Assembly (NCBI GenBank): GCA_963759125.1
Contig: CAVWXN010000001.1
Coordinates: 295,339 to 359,338, forward strand
DNA length: 64,000 bases
Direction of reading: 5' to 3'
DNA from: JABDQA01 sp963759125
GTDB lineage: Bacteria; Desulfobacterota; Desulfobulbia; Desulfobulbales; Desulfocapsaceae
Translations under genes and position numbers: made by a program
Shown here: one piece after another, positions 17,074 to 25,683 of the stretch
How positions within the stretch are numbered: the first letter of the stretch is position 1
Layout of the letters: the number at the start of each line of letters is the position of its first letter
Notes under the pieces: generated by a model
Told to the model about the DNA's origin: nothing
The model's input: the letters and a program-made list of their open reading frames with translations, nothing else
The model's database searches: none

Positions 17074-17943
17074 ATGGATCTGCATATCGGCACCTGTTCA
17101 TGGAAGTATGATTCCTGGCGCGGCCTGATTTATCCTGAAGATAAAGAGATTAATTATCTTAAGGAATACAGCGGACATTACCAAACCGTAGAGGTGGATC
17201 AGTGGTTCTGGTCGCTTTTCGGAGAAGATACCGCGGTTCTACCTAAGTCTTCGGTGGTCAGGGACTATGCAGCATCAATTCCGGACGGTTTTATGTTCTG
17301 CATCAAGGTACCCAACAGTATTACTCTGACCCACCATTACAGCAAAAGCAAAAATGATCCGCTCAGGCCCAATCCCTGCTTTCTTTCAGTGCCGTTAATG
17401 GAGCGTTTTCTTGCAACCCTGGAACCGATCAGAGACCACCTCGGCCCTCTGGTCTTCCAATTCGAGTATCTGAACAAAAAGAAAATGGGCAGTCTGGGTG
17501 AGTTCATCAACCGCTTTGGCGGCTTCGCCCGGCAGCTCCCCAAGGGCTACCAATATTTCGTCGAGACCAGAAACCCCAACTACCTGAAGAGACCATATTT
17601 CGATTTTCTCTGCTCCAGCCACCTTCACCATGTATTTCTGCAGGGCTACTACATGCCGCCAATTTTTGAAATCTACCAACGCTTCAAAGAACAGGTCCGA
17701 GAGAAAACGGTGATCAGGCTGCTCGGTCTGGACCGGCAGGACATAGAAAAGCAGACCGACAACACCTGGAACACCATCGTCGCACCCAGAGATAAGGATA
17801 TTGACCGGTTGAAGACGATGCTCAATGAATTGAGCGACAGAAAGGTGGAGACCTTTCTCTACGTCAACAATCACTTCGAAGGTTCGGCGCCAAGAACCAT
17901 CTCCAGGATAGAAAGCGCCCTCGATCCCGCTGCACACCGCTAA
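17074..17943 (+). CDS. DUF72 (YecE-like) TIM-barrel protein
   Basis: 289 residues. Characteristic opening LHIGTCSWKYDSWRGLIYP, then YSGHYQTVEVDQWFW, IPDGFMFCIKVPNSIT, LGPLVFQFEY, YFVETRNPNYL and the terminal FLYVNNHFEGSAPRT. DUF72 proteins adopt a TIM-barrel-like fold and have no agreed reaction. ATG 17074 follows CGGAGAGAAAC and is preferred over an upstream TTG. Confidence 0.88.
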   Translation: MDLHIGTCSWKYDSWRGLIYPEDKEINYLKEYSGHYQTVEVDQWFWSLFGEDTAVLPKSSVVRDYAASIPDGFMFCIKVPNSITLTHHYSKSKNDPLRPNPCFLSVPLMERFLATLEPIRDHLGPLVFQFEYLNKKKMGSLGEFINRFGGFARQLPKGYQYFVETRNPNYLKRPYFDFLCSSHLHHVFLQGYYMPPIFEIYQRFKEQVREKTVIRLLGLDRQDIEKQTDNTWNTIVAPRDKDIDRLKTMLNELSDRKVETFLYVNNHFEGSAPRTISRIESALDPAAHR

Positions 17944-18032
17944 TCCACCATTTCCTCCAGCCACCGGCCTGAAGGATTAGCCCACACCGACAAACCCCTT
18001 TTTAATTTCTTTCCATTTGAGCACAATATTCC

Positions 18033-18080
18033 TTGACATCATATTTTATAATATTTATTTTATGATCAAATGAGCATAAA
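18033..18080 (+). promoter_or_regulatory. Promoter and putative operator of the DUF134 gene
   Basis: TTGACA at 18033-18038 is followed 17 bases later by TATTTT, a plausible -35/-10 pair. Overlapping the downstream part is an inverted repeat TTTATG-N10-CATAAA (18059-18080), ending just before the ribosome-binding site GGAGG. Its position suits autoregulation by the DUF134 DNA-binding protein. The site itself is inference. Confidence 0.5.
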
Positions 18081-18089
18081 GGAGGATTT

Positions 18090-18443
18090 ATGGTTCGCCC
18101 GCGAAAACCAAGGCTGGTGTCGGCTTACCCGACAATCACCGCCTTCGTTCCCCAGGGAGTCAACGTCTCCGGGGAGATGGTATTGAGCATCGACGAGTTC
18201 GAAGCAATCCGTTTGAGTGATTTCGAACATCTGGACCAGGAAGGCGGTGCCGCCATGATGGGCGTGTCGCGGCATACATTCGGCAGGCTCTTGGCCCGAG
18301 GACGTGCGGCCATCGCTGATGCCATGGTCACCGGCAAGGTCTTGAAAATCGAGGGCGGCAGTTACGAAGTGCGCGGACCCGGGCACAGAAAGCGGCGCGG
18401 TAGACACGGACGTGGACCCGGCCAGGGATTTGGCCGACCATGA
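18090..18443 (+). CDS. DUF134 helix-turn-helix protein
   Basis: 117 residues, predicted cytosolic DNA-binding protein. The core MVRPRKPRLVSAYPTITAFVPQGV, then VLSIDEFEAIRLSDFEHLDQEGGAAMMGVSRHTFGRLLARGRAAIADAMVTGK, is the DUF134 sigma-70-region-4-like HTH. The tail is Gly/Arg-rich. GGAGG precedes the ATG. It lies 46 bases upstream of a DUF5320 gene, the usual partner, in loci of the NifX/NafY (dinitrogenase iron-molybdenum cofactor) type. No such nif-like gene follows here. Confidence 0.9.
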   Translation: MVRPRKPRLVSAYPTITAFVPQGVNVSGEMVLSIDEFEAIRLSDFEHLDQEGGAAMMGVSRHTFGRLLARGRAAIADAMVTGKVLKIEGGSYEVRGPGHRKRRGRHGRGPGQGFGRP

Positions 18444-18489
18444 ACCATCAGGCAGGTTTAAATTCAACTGTACAAAGGAGGTGAAACGT

Positions 18490-18726
18490 ATGCCTGGATT
18501 TGACAAAACCGGTCCCCTTGGAGACGGCCCGATGAGCGGTAGAGCTCAGGGAGTGTGCCGTTCAGCCCACTCCGGCCGACAGATGGAACGGGCCGGCGGC
18601 TACGGTCTGGGAAGAGGTCGCCGGCAAGGCCGCGGCTTCAGATGCGGCATGGGAAACCGTTATGGCCGCCAAGGTGCGCAAGGCCCCAATCGGACTCAGC
18701 CATTCAATGATGAAGAAAATGAATAA
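18490..18726 (+). CDS. DUF5320 small Gly/Arg-rich protein
   Basis: 78 residues. Opens MPGFDKTGPLGDGPMSGRAQG, the standard N-terminus of DUF5320 proteins, then Cys residues (GVCRS, RCGMGN) in a Gly/Arg-rich chain. AAAGGAGGTG is well placed before the ATG. Partner of the DUF134 regulator; a role in metal or cofactor trafficking is often supposed but not shown. Confidence 0.85.
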   Translation: MPGFDKTGPLGDGPMSGRAQGVCRSAHSGRQMERAGGYGLGRGRRQGRGFRCGMGNRYGRQGAQGPNRTQPFNDEENE

Positions 18727-18790
18727 CCAACCTCTGGTTGTTCGAAGGCAGAATCCCGGCTACTCCGTTTTGCGGTCCAGGTTGACCAAA

Positions 18791-19246
18791 TTATCCGGAT
18801 CCGCTTTGAGTCTGGCCGGATTCTGCCACTTCGTTGGCATTGTCAAAGAAAAACGATTTCTTGCGCTCCTCGGCGGTGCTGAATCTGCTTTTGCCGATGA
18901 AAATATACCAGTCCCCGCCAACCTCCCGACCGATGTAGTGACCATCCCTGATACTCTGAATCACATGACGCTGGTCCACGTTGTTCTTGGCGCAATACTT
19001 GGCAACACTGATAAAGTCAGGGTGGCTCCCCACCGAGCTTAGCGCTGCATTGGTATCTGCAGAGTCACTTGCTTGCGGCTCCTTACGCAATTGTTCAACG
19101 CGCTGGTTTACATAGTTGTTTACAGCCTCGAATTCATTTTTGCCGGCCTGCTCCCGGGCTTCGAGCCACAATAATTCCCGGCGTGAGGCCCCGTCTTTTC
19201 GCCACGCTTCATGTGCCGCCCGAATATAGAGATTGTCGTCAGACAT
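18791..19246 (-). CDS. Hypothetical protein with DUF2934-like N-terminus
   Basis: 151 residues, no signal or membrane segment. The first 40 residues (LYIRAAHEAWRKDGASRRELLWLEAREQA) resemble the DUF2934 pattern of short helical domains. The second half (DFISVAKYCAKNNVDQRHVIQSIRDGHYIGREVGGDWYIFI) looks like an excisionase-style helix-turn-helix followed by a beta hairpin. AGAGGTGAAC precedes the ATG. It may be a small regulator, but neither part is firmly assigned. Confidence 0.6.
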   Translation of the reverse strand: MSDDNLYIRAAHEAWRKDGASRRELLWLEAREQAGKNEFEAVNNYVNQRVEQLRKEPQASDSADTNAALSSVGSHPDFISVAKYCAKNNVDQRHVIQSIRDGHYIGREVGGDWYIFIGKSRFSTAEERKKSFFFDNANEVAESGQTQSGSG

Positions 19247-19462
19247 GTTCACCTCTCAATTATTTAATGTCCCGCAGCAAATCTTGTCACAGGACCTGGT
19301 TATTGCTGTTCGCCAGCCCAGCCTTGATTGTTTCAGCGTCCCTTGCTCGCCGTCAGAAGAAACCCGGCAAATAAAAGGACGCTGCGTGCTGTTGTACCTT
19401 GCTCTGGACCTCTTTCACAGGTGAAATCGATCGCCTCAAGTGCTCTTTTGAGTGAGGCACTC

Positions 19463-20458
19463 CTAGTCGACGATGCCATAAATGATCGACGAATCGTTCT
19501 TGGCCGTGAAGGGGTGTCGCTGCAACTGTCCTACTCCCGCGCTGGCCAGCATATCGAAGATTTCCTGCTGTGAATAAGATCGGCCGCCGTTGCCCGACAG
19601 CAGCATGTTGAGGGAGAACAGGGCGGGAAACTCAGGCCCGTCTTTAGTATCCTCCAAAATAAAATCGTGGATCAGGATCAACCCTCCGCGGTTCATCGTC
19701 GCCACACATTTCTGTATGATCCGGTAACATTCGTCAAGCGTATTACTGTGCAGCACATGCGACAGCCAGGCCACGTCATACGGCCCATCGGGAATCGGAT
19801 CAGTCTTGAAATCGCCCCCGGTAAAATCGATCCGCTCTTCCAGGTCGAAGCGGGATATCGTCTGCCGGGCAAAAGGCTCGGTGGTTGGCCTGTCGAAAAT
19901 GATCGCCCGCAGCCCAGGGTTGTTCATACAGAAGTGGATGGCGTGGGTTCCCGGACCACCGCCGAGGTCGAGCAGAAGTTTTCTGCCGCCGAGATTTACC
20001 TGAGCGGCGATCTCGGGAGCAACCTGCATGGACAGATTGTACATCCCCATGATGAAGCTTTCCCTCTCTATCTCTGCACCATAAGACCGTCTCGTCGCCG
20101 GCTCGCCAGACTGGACTACACTGTCAAGCTGAGCCCAGCCGTCGATCAGATGGTGGTGATGGAGGATGATGTGCCCCATATAGCCGGGTGAAGATTCGAC
20201 CAGAAAGCGCTGAGCTTCGGGACTGTTCTGGTACTCATCGGCTTGCTTCGCCAGCAGTCCCATGGCCGTCAGCGCATCCAGCAGCAGGCCGGTCGACCTG
20301 GGTTCACAATCGATTTTTTCTGCCAGTAGCTCTGCGCTGCAACGGCCTGCCGCAAGCTCGGAGAAAACTCTTAGCCGAACGCCGGCCTGCAGTGTACACC
20401 CTTGCCAGTAAGCACTTGAAGTGCTCAACAATTTACCGGGATGCCAAACAGTCGTCAT
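19463..20458 (-). CDS. O-methyltransferase-like enzyme (dimerisation + Methyltransf_2)
   Basis: 331 residues. An N-terminal winged-helix dimerisation domain (LQAGVRLRVFSELAAGRCSAELLAEKI, STGLLLDALTAMGLL) precedes a SAM domain with LLLDLGGGPGTHAIHFC, LRAIIFDRPTT, DFTGGDFKTDPIP, YDVAWLSHVLHS and GGLILIHDFILED. This is the plant O-methyltransferase / carminomycin methyltransferase fold, often in anaerobes with unknown substrates. GGGGAGGGAGCG precedes the ATG at 20458. Confidence 0.87.
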   Translation of the reverse strand: MTTVWHPGKLLSTSSAYWQGCTLQAGVRLRVFSELAAGRCSAELLAEKIDCEPRSTGLLLDALTAMGLLAKQADEYQNSPEAQRFLVESSPGYMGHIILHHHHLIDGWAQLDSVVQSGEPATRRSYGAEIERESFIMGMYNLSMQVAPEIAAQVNLGGRKLLLDLGGGPGTHAIHFCMNNPGLRAIIFDRPTTEPFARQTISRFDLEERIDFTGGDFKTDPIPDGPYDVAWLSHVLHSNTLDECYRIIQKCVATMNRGGLILIHDFILEDTKDGPEFPALFSLNMLLSGNGGRSYSQQEIFDMLASAGVGQLQRHPFTAKNDSSIIYGIVD

Positions 20459-20795
20459 CGCTCCCTCCCCTGGATCAAAAATTGCCCCTGAATTCATTTA
20501 CCTGGCGCCGGGGCGGCGTCTGCCTGAGAAACTTCGCTAACCTATTAAGATTGTACTATCTAAAAACGGATACACAAGGGTCGGTTGAATCATATTTCCG
20601 AACCGGATCCCCCATGCCATAAACCAGCCGCTGCCGCCAACCACTACCAATCAAAGGAGGTGGAAAATGCTTGTTGCCTGGGGTATCTTGTACCTGGAGA
20701 ACCAATCTTGCCCGAGCTTTAAGTGTCTAAAAGGTGCGGCTGGCTGGCAGGCAGCCGGCAGAATCACCCGAGTTTATTTTTTAAAGGAGGACAGC

Positions 20796-21416
20796 GTGGC
20801 TAAAAGTCAAATCATTTTCAGTAAGTACAGCCCTCTGATGGCGGTAGATTCGAAACTCATCGGCAGTGACGGGGCACCGGTAAAAATGGAACGGGTTACT
20901 TCCCTGTGCCGCTGTGGAGAGTCCAAATACAAACCTCTGTGCGACGGCTCGCATGCAACGGTCGGTTTCGACGGCAGCAGAGAAGACTCCGACAAAAAAG
21001 AGCTGGAATATTACCAGGGCCAGAAAATTACCATCGTCTTCGACCGCTATCTCTGCATGGGCGCTGGCTACTGCGGGGAGCTCGAAGCCGTATTCGGCAC
21101 CCATGATGCACCCAAGTATGAACCCGACACCGCCCCGGTCGAGGAGATCATCGAGACCATAAGGAAATGTCCCTCGGGTGCCTTGAGCTACATTGTCGAC
21201 GGAGTCCACCACAGAGATTATTTCCAAGGCAGCGAACAGATCGTAGTCGAGGAGGACGGACCGCTCAACATCCAGGGCAGTATCACCCTGATCGATGACC
21301 AGGATTCAGACAAACTGCTGCCAATGGCCGACCACTATGTGCTCTGCCGCTGCGGCGGTTCGAAGAAGAAGCCGATCTGCGACGGTTCCCATCTGGACAA
21401 CGGTTTCAAAGGGTAA
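20796..21416 (+). CDS. Double CDGSH iron-sulfur protein with central Fer4-like domain
   Basis: 206 residues. CDGSH domain 1: LCRCGESKYKPLCDGSHATVGF. Domain 2 at the C-terminus: LCRCGGSKKKPICDGSHLDNGF. Each has the C-x-C...C-x3-H ligand set of a [2Fe-2S] cluster. Between them ITIVFDRYLCMGAGYCGELEAVF and IIETIRKCPSGALSYIV match the divergent 4Fe-4S (Fer4_19) module. The GTG at 20796 follows TAAAGGAGGACAGC. A second in-frame start, ATG at 20667, also has a consensus site (AAAGGAGGTGG) and would add 43 residues. Probably a soluble electron-transfer or cluster-storage protein. Confidence 0.88.
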   Translation: MAKSQIIFSKYSPLMAVDSKLIGSDGAPVKMERVTSLCRCGESKYKPLCDGSHATVGFDGSREDSDKKELEYYQGQKITIVFDRYLCMGAGYCGELEAVFGTHDAPKYEPDTAPVEEIIETIRKCPSGALSYIVDGVHHRDYFQGSEQIVVEEDGPLNIQGSITLIDDQDSDKLLPMADHYVLCRCGGSKKKPICDGSHLDNGFKG

Positions 21417-21420
21417 TTCT

Positions 21421-22525
21421 TCAGGGTGCTGGGTTCCCTGCCGGCGTAAGCACGAGGATCTGCCCGAGATCGGGCATGAGGAAAGCGTTGGGATCCAGTT
21501 CGCGGGCCTTGATCTGCCTTTTGAGATCAAGCATCGGGTAGCCCGGCGGATTGTCGCCAAGACGAAAGGTGCCCCACTGGGTCGGCACGAACCAGTGGGC
21601 CTGGAGATCGCCAAAAGCTCTCAAGGCTTCATCTACGTTCATGTGCGGGTAATGCATGAACCAGCGCGGCTGATAGGCGGTAGTTGGCAGCAGAGCGTAA
21701 TCGACCGGTCCGAATTTACGGCCGAACTCCCGATATCCGACAAAATAGCCACTGTCCCCGCCATAATATAGTTTCACCGTCGGCGACTCGAGCATGTAAC
21801 TTGCCCACAGGGTGCGGTTGTGTCCCTGGCCGATTCGGCGCGACCAGTGCTGAGCAGGCAGACCGGTAACCAGCGTCTGACCGCTCCTGACTTCCTGCCA
21901 CCAGTCAATCTCTGTTACCTCTCCGTCATGCAGGGAGGAGACCAGTTCGCCGAGCCCCAGCGGCACGATAAACCGGGTGTGGACTGGCAGTCCCTTAAGG
22001 GTCGCTTATCAAGATGATCATAATGGTTGTGCGAAATGACCACGGTAAGCGGACCGTCCAGCTCACCAAGTTCGCCAGGGAAAGTGCCGGGGGTGTTCGC
22101 CGCTTTGGCAGAAGCGCCCGTTCCGACAAGATCGGGTCGGTCAGCCAGTAACTGCCCGAAAGTCTGATGAGAAAGGTGGCATGACCGATCCAGACCAATA
22201 GATCCTTTTCTGCCGGTATGTTCTTGAGCCGCTGGAGCAGATCCGGCTCGAAGCCCGGTAGATACGATTCCTCTTCATCCGTGTAGGCTGTGGTGCGGGT
22301 CAGACGCCACTTGAGAAACTGACCGAAACGCCCTTCGTCCTGCACCATCCAGGGATTAAAATATCGACCATCCTTTTCGTGGGCCGCATAGAGCTTTGCA
22401 CTGTCCTGCTCTTCAACCCGAAGGCGCCAGGCCTCTTCGTCAAATGTCTGCGGTGTCAGCAGGCAGGAGCACAATACGGGCAGAAGCAGCAGGGCCAGCG
22501 GAAGTGATCGTCGGTGCCGAATCAT
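21421..22525 (-). pseudogene. MBL-fold lipoprotein hydrolase (UlaG/NAPE-PLD-like), two frameshifts
   Basis: Starts MIRHRRSLPLALLLLPVLCSC, a lipoprotein signal, then FNPWMVQDEGRFGQFLKWRLTR, LVWIGHATFLIRLSGSYWLTDPILSERALLP. The reading frame then slips twice: near 22090 (CCCCCGG, one base short) and near 22010 (AAGCGACC, one base short). Between the slips the other frame reads GELGELDGPLTVVISHNHYDH with the metal-binding HxHxDH. After the second slip it continues as MPLGLGELVSSLHD, VKLYYGGDSGYF, ALLPTTAYQPRWFMHYPHMN. All metal ligands are present, so either a recent double mutation or assembly error. Its start overlaps the DUF547 gene by 86 bp. Confidence 0.78.
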
Positions 22526-23471
22526 CGGACATTCTTTGCTGTGTCAACCGCTCTAGACAAATCATAAATGCCTCATTTTCGGCACCAGCTCCTTGATCAT
22601 TTATCCCCCAGTCGTAGGGCAGATAGGCGATCTGCAATGAATCCCGGTCATTGTTGATCAGTTCGGCGGTTTCTTCTTTGAGGTAGGGCAGGATGTAATC
22701 GACGATGGTCAGATCCTGTCCGGCTGAGGTGATTTCCAGCCAGGTGAGAAAATCCTCTTCATACCAGTCAAAAATGGCCGACAGGTGCAATGTCTTTTCC
22801 AGCTTATCATAGCGTACATTTTCAACCGAGTTGATGAACTTGACGGCCTCTGCCTCGAGTTGTTCCTCGAGTCTTTCGGGATAAAAAGGAATCCTGGGCA
22901 GTTGCGGGCAGCTGCTGGAGGCGCAGTTTAGGGCGAAATGGTAGCGCGGATCTGTGAACCTTTTACGTATGACGCTGTTTTCAAGGTAGTAGAGACTGGT
23001 TTCAGCGCCGCCGTAGGTAAATCGCTGAAAGTAGAAAAATCCACTCTTGCTCGGAAAGAAGAACAGCAATGGAGGCGGTGCCACATCAGCCACACTGGTT
23101 ATCGGATAATTATGGAGGACCCCCTTTATGGTGGTAAGGTTGTAGCTGTTAATCCAATAGGCCAAACGGGCATCGTCATTAGAAAAAATCTGAGGATGAC
23201 TGTCAGGACTGTAGGCGGCAACCTGCTGATAAAAGAGATCCACGTCTCCGGGATTCTCTCTCAGCCCTCCATAATCGACCTGGCCACGCTCATTAACGTA
23301 GCTGGCGAGGAGCCGCTCGTAACTGCTGTAGTCGAAATTCTCGACAGCAGCAGAAGGCGTACTCTCGACTAAGTTCAACGGCGGCCTAATGGATGTACAG
23401 CCAGCCGCCAGGACCAGAAAGATGAGAAATAGAGCCGGTGACTGCCAGCCCCAGGTTTGTAGTCTAGCCAT
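22440..23471 (-). CDS. DUF547 lipoprotein
   Basis: 343 residues. Lipobox LAAGCTS near residue 25. The DUF547 core is clear: YERLLASYVNERGQVDYGGL, DARLAYWINSYNLTTIKGVL, FALNCASSSCPQLPRIPFY, AIFDWYEEDFL and the C-terminal IAYLPYDWGIND. About 40 residues beyond the usual end read across the start of the MBL gene. ATG 23471 has GGAGAG upstream. The DUF547 fold is papain-like in some relatives. Role unknown. Confidence 0.85.
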   Translation of the reverse strand: MARLQTWGWQSPALFLIFLVLAAGCTSIRPPLNLVESTPSAAVENFDYSSYERLLASYVNERGQVDYGGLRENPGDVDLFYQQVAAYSPDSHPQIFSNDDARLAYWINSYNLTTIKGVLHNYPITSVADVAPPPLLFFFPSKSGFFYFQRFTYGGAETSLYYLENSVIRKRFTDPRYHFALNCASSSCPQLPRIPFYPERLEEQLEAEAVKFINSVENVRYDKLEKTLHLSAIFDWYEEDFLTWLEITSAGQDLTIVDYILPYLKEETAELINNDRDSLQIAYLPYDWGINDQGAGAENEAFMICLERLTQQRMSDDSAPTITSAGPAASARIVLLPADTADI

Positions 23472-23488
23472 GACTTTCACTCTCCGTT

Positions 23489-24547
23489 TCAACCAAAGCG
23501 ATACAGATTGTTGTAGGCACAGAACGAGTAGACCCCCCTTTCAGTGGCAATTCCGTAGCAGCACTGGTTGAGGCGGGCCGGGTCGAGGGCAGGAAGGTCC
23601 ATGAAACTTTTAGCGAACAGAAGAATGTGTCTGGCCTTGAGGAAAGACTGAACACGGTGCTCGGTCCCAAAAATATCGACCGCTTCGGCAAGAAATTTCC
23701 AGGTACGTGGGTTGATTAGATATTTCCGGCAAAAATATTCTCTGCCCCTGAAGAGATCGAGCAGGATCCGCCGCGGCTCCCGGCCCAGAAAATTTCTCCT
23801 GATTTCCGGCGAGATATAGGAAAACAGCGGTTTGAGGCGACCGTCGACCACATAAACGAGCGACATCGCATTGCATTTGGGGTGACCGAATAGATCGGAG
23901 ACGAACCCACCCGTGACTAATCCACACTGCACTTCAATCAGCTTAACCAACTCCTCCAGGCTATAGCCGCGCTCACTGGACTGGACAGGATAGCGACCGG
24001 CAAACCGGGTCGCCGACTGAAAATTGATGGCTCTGACCGTATCGATGTTGCTGATGCCAAAGTCGACAATGTCGCCCAGCTCACTATCATTGACCCGGGG
24101 GGTTACCGCGACGGCCAGGGTACAGCAGATCCTGGCCTTTCGGATCGCCTCGATGCTCCTGGTCCGTACTTCGCTGATATCGCGGCCGCGTATGGCTTCG
24201 TAAGTCTGTTTTCTCAGCCCATCAAACTGGAGATAAACCGCTGTCAGACCCTGATCGACGAGTGCACTCAGGAAGTCAGGATTAGCGCTGATGATCATGC
24301 CGTTGGTGACCAGTTCGATATTGCGGAACCCGCGCCTCCTGGCTTCGGCGACGACTTCAGCAAGCTGCGGGTGCAGGGTGGGCTCCCCGCCACTGATCTG
24401 CAGCGGTATGGGACCGGCAACGTCAAGCAGGGAATCCAACCGCTTCACTATTTCATCGAGCCCGACATCTGCCGCCTTCTGGCTGGCATCGGTGAAACAG
24501 AGAGGACAGCTCATGTTGCAACGGTTGGTGATCTCGAGCATCGCCAT
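23489..24547 (-). CDS. Radical SAM enzyme (tetraether-lipid-synthase-like)
   Basis: The core starts LEITNRCNMSCPLCFTDAS, the CxxxCxxC cluster motif, then PLQISGGEPTLHPQLAEVV (GGE motif), IELVTNGMIIS and LTAVYLQFDGLRKQTYEAIRG. The C-terminal region has further Cys (HPKCN, YFCRKY, QCCYG, FCAYNN), consistent with auxiliary clusters. The family resembles long radical SAM proteins of anaerobes related to Tes/MJ0619. The listed ATG is only ten codons before the cluster; coding-like sequence continues upstream (see next entry), so the true N-terminus is longer and the gene may be damaged. Confidence 0.78.
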   Translation of the reverse strand: MAMLEITNRCNMSCPLCFTDASQKAADVGLDEIVKRLDSLLDVAGPIPLQISGGEPTLHPQLAEVVAEARRRGFRNIELVTNGMIISANPDFLSALVDQGLTAVYLQFDGLRKQTYEAIRGRDISEVRTRSIEAIRKARICCTLAVAVTPRVNDSELGDIVDFGISNIDTVRAINFQSATRFAGRYPVQSSERGYSLEELVKLIEVQCGLVTGGFVSDLFGHPKCNAMSLVYVVDGRLKPLFSYISPEIRRNFLGREPRRILLDLFRGREYFCRKYLINPRTWKFLAEAVDIFGTEHRVQSFLKARHILLFAKSFMDLPALDPARLNQCCYGIATERGVYSFCAYNNLYRFG

Positions 24548-24840
24548 CAGGGGCCGCTGGCTGCCACCGGTGAAACGGCCTAATTCATATTCAGTTGCCG
24601 ACTGGGCTTTATGGATGAGGTCATGGATATGGGTTGCGCCTTGAATTGAGGTCAGTTGAAACGGTCATTGCAAACGTCCGATTTGGGCCCGTTGGCGGGG
24701 GCTCAGCCAGGAAGCGGCCGCTTCCCGGTCGTCGGGCATCAGGGCGTTGAGCTTGGTCAGCTACAGCGCCAGATCTGAAGACCGGTATCTGTTTTTCGAG
24801 ATCATGCAGTTAACGGTAATACAGAGCTGGCCGGTGCGCT
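24548..24840 (-). pseudogene. Degenerate 5' extension of the radical SAM gene and an upstream gene remnant
   Basis: In the frame of the radical SAM ORF the sequence upstream reads HIHDLIHKAQSATEYELGRF, typical for an N-terminal helical part. It is closed by TGA at 24665-24667, which overlaps an ATG at 24668 in another frame (MTVSTDLNS). One indel would join that start to the ORF. Before the TGA, coding-like sequence (LNALMPDDREAAASWLSPRQ) continues to a TAG at 24761-24763 and an ATG at 24805. I read this as a small upstream gene with a nonsense codon, four bases overlapping the radical SAM start. Not recognised. Confidence 0.4.
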
Positions 24841-24895
24841 ATTTAAGGCAACCAGAAAGGGTTAAGGAAGAGAGGAACCTGAACTCTGCTGATCG

Positions 24896-25447
24896 CTAGC
24901 CCATCCTTTCTAGAATGGACTGGGTCGAAATCACTTCAGCATAGGGGGCTGACAGGGCAGCCATGAAGGATGCATGAACCTTGTCCGCTTTAATTGTTTT
25001 ATCCTGAAACAAAAGGTCTCTCGTCGCACAAGCGTCCTCTGCGACAAGGCAGGAGAAACCCAGGTCAAACGCTGCTCGAGTAGTGGCGTCGATACACATA
25101 TGGCTCATGGCGCCGCAAATGGTAAGGGTATCAATTTCATTTTTTTGCAGAGTTTCCAATAAGTCAGTGTCTCGAAAACTGTTCGGGTAGTGTTTTTTTA
25201 CCACCGTCTCCTCTGGCAGCGGGGCAACCGCTTCGTTGATATCGACTCCATAGCTGTCAGGCAGAAAGAAGGTGGCTTCCGGGTGCAGTGAAACATGCTG
25301 GATGTGAATCAGGGGGAGGGTCTCTTTTCTGAACTTTCTTAATAAGAGTTCCGCATTATAGGCGGCGTTGTTGATTCCTGCCAGTTCCATTTTGCCATTG
25401 GGGAAATAATCATTCTGGATGTCGACCAGTAACAGACAATTTTTCAT
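24896..25447 (-). CDS. Isochorismatase-like cysteine hydrolase
   Basis: 183 residues. Catalytic triad positions are visible: Asp in LLLVDIQNDYF, Lys in ETVVKKHYPNSF, and Cys in TICGAMSHMCIDATTRAAFDLGF. Family members hydrolyse isochorismate, nicotinamide, N-carbamoyl or similar amides; no substrate is implied by the neighbours. ATG 25447 is one codon inside the longest frame. Confidence 0.88.
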   Translation of the reverse strand: MKNCLLLVDIQNDYFPNGKMELAGINNAAYNAELLLRKFRKETLPLIHIQHVSLHPEATFFLPDSYGVDINEAVAPLPEETVVKKHYPNSFRDTDLLETLQKNEIDTLTICGAMSHMCIDATTRAAFDLGFSCLVAEDACATRDLLFQDKTIKADKVHASFMAALSAPYAEVISTQSILERMG

Positions 25448-25507
25448 CACAATCCTATCTAGATATAATGGTTGTCAGTCATAGTTGAAACACCGGGGCA
25501 GTAACCC

Positions 25508-25574
25508 GCGAAAAATCATCATGGGCTCCGACGAGCTACTGAGGGGCCCATTCTCGCCCATGATGATTTTTCGC
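25508..25574. repeat. Perfect 19-bp inverted repeat upstream of the IS110 transposase
   Basis: GCGAAAAATCATCATGGGC and its exact complement are separated by 29 bases. It lies 110 bases before the transposase start. IS110 elements insert into or beside palindromes and also carry structured RNA next to the transposase, so this could be target or element. No T-tract on either side supports a simple terminator. Confidence 0.6.
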
Positions 25575-25683
25575 TAGCTGTGGTGCCAATCCAACAAAAT
25601 AGGCCTGCCATCCTTGGGTACGTGGGTTATGATGAAAAGGTTAAACCTAACCTATCACAGAGCCATAAACAAGGAGGCAGACC

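Noticed and set aside
24665..24667. TGA in the radical SAM frame as a second selenocysteine codon
   Set aside because: The context (RLQ-x-PFQ) has no Cys-like motif and no downstream hairpin of SECIS geometry; a frameshifted gene start explains it better.
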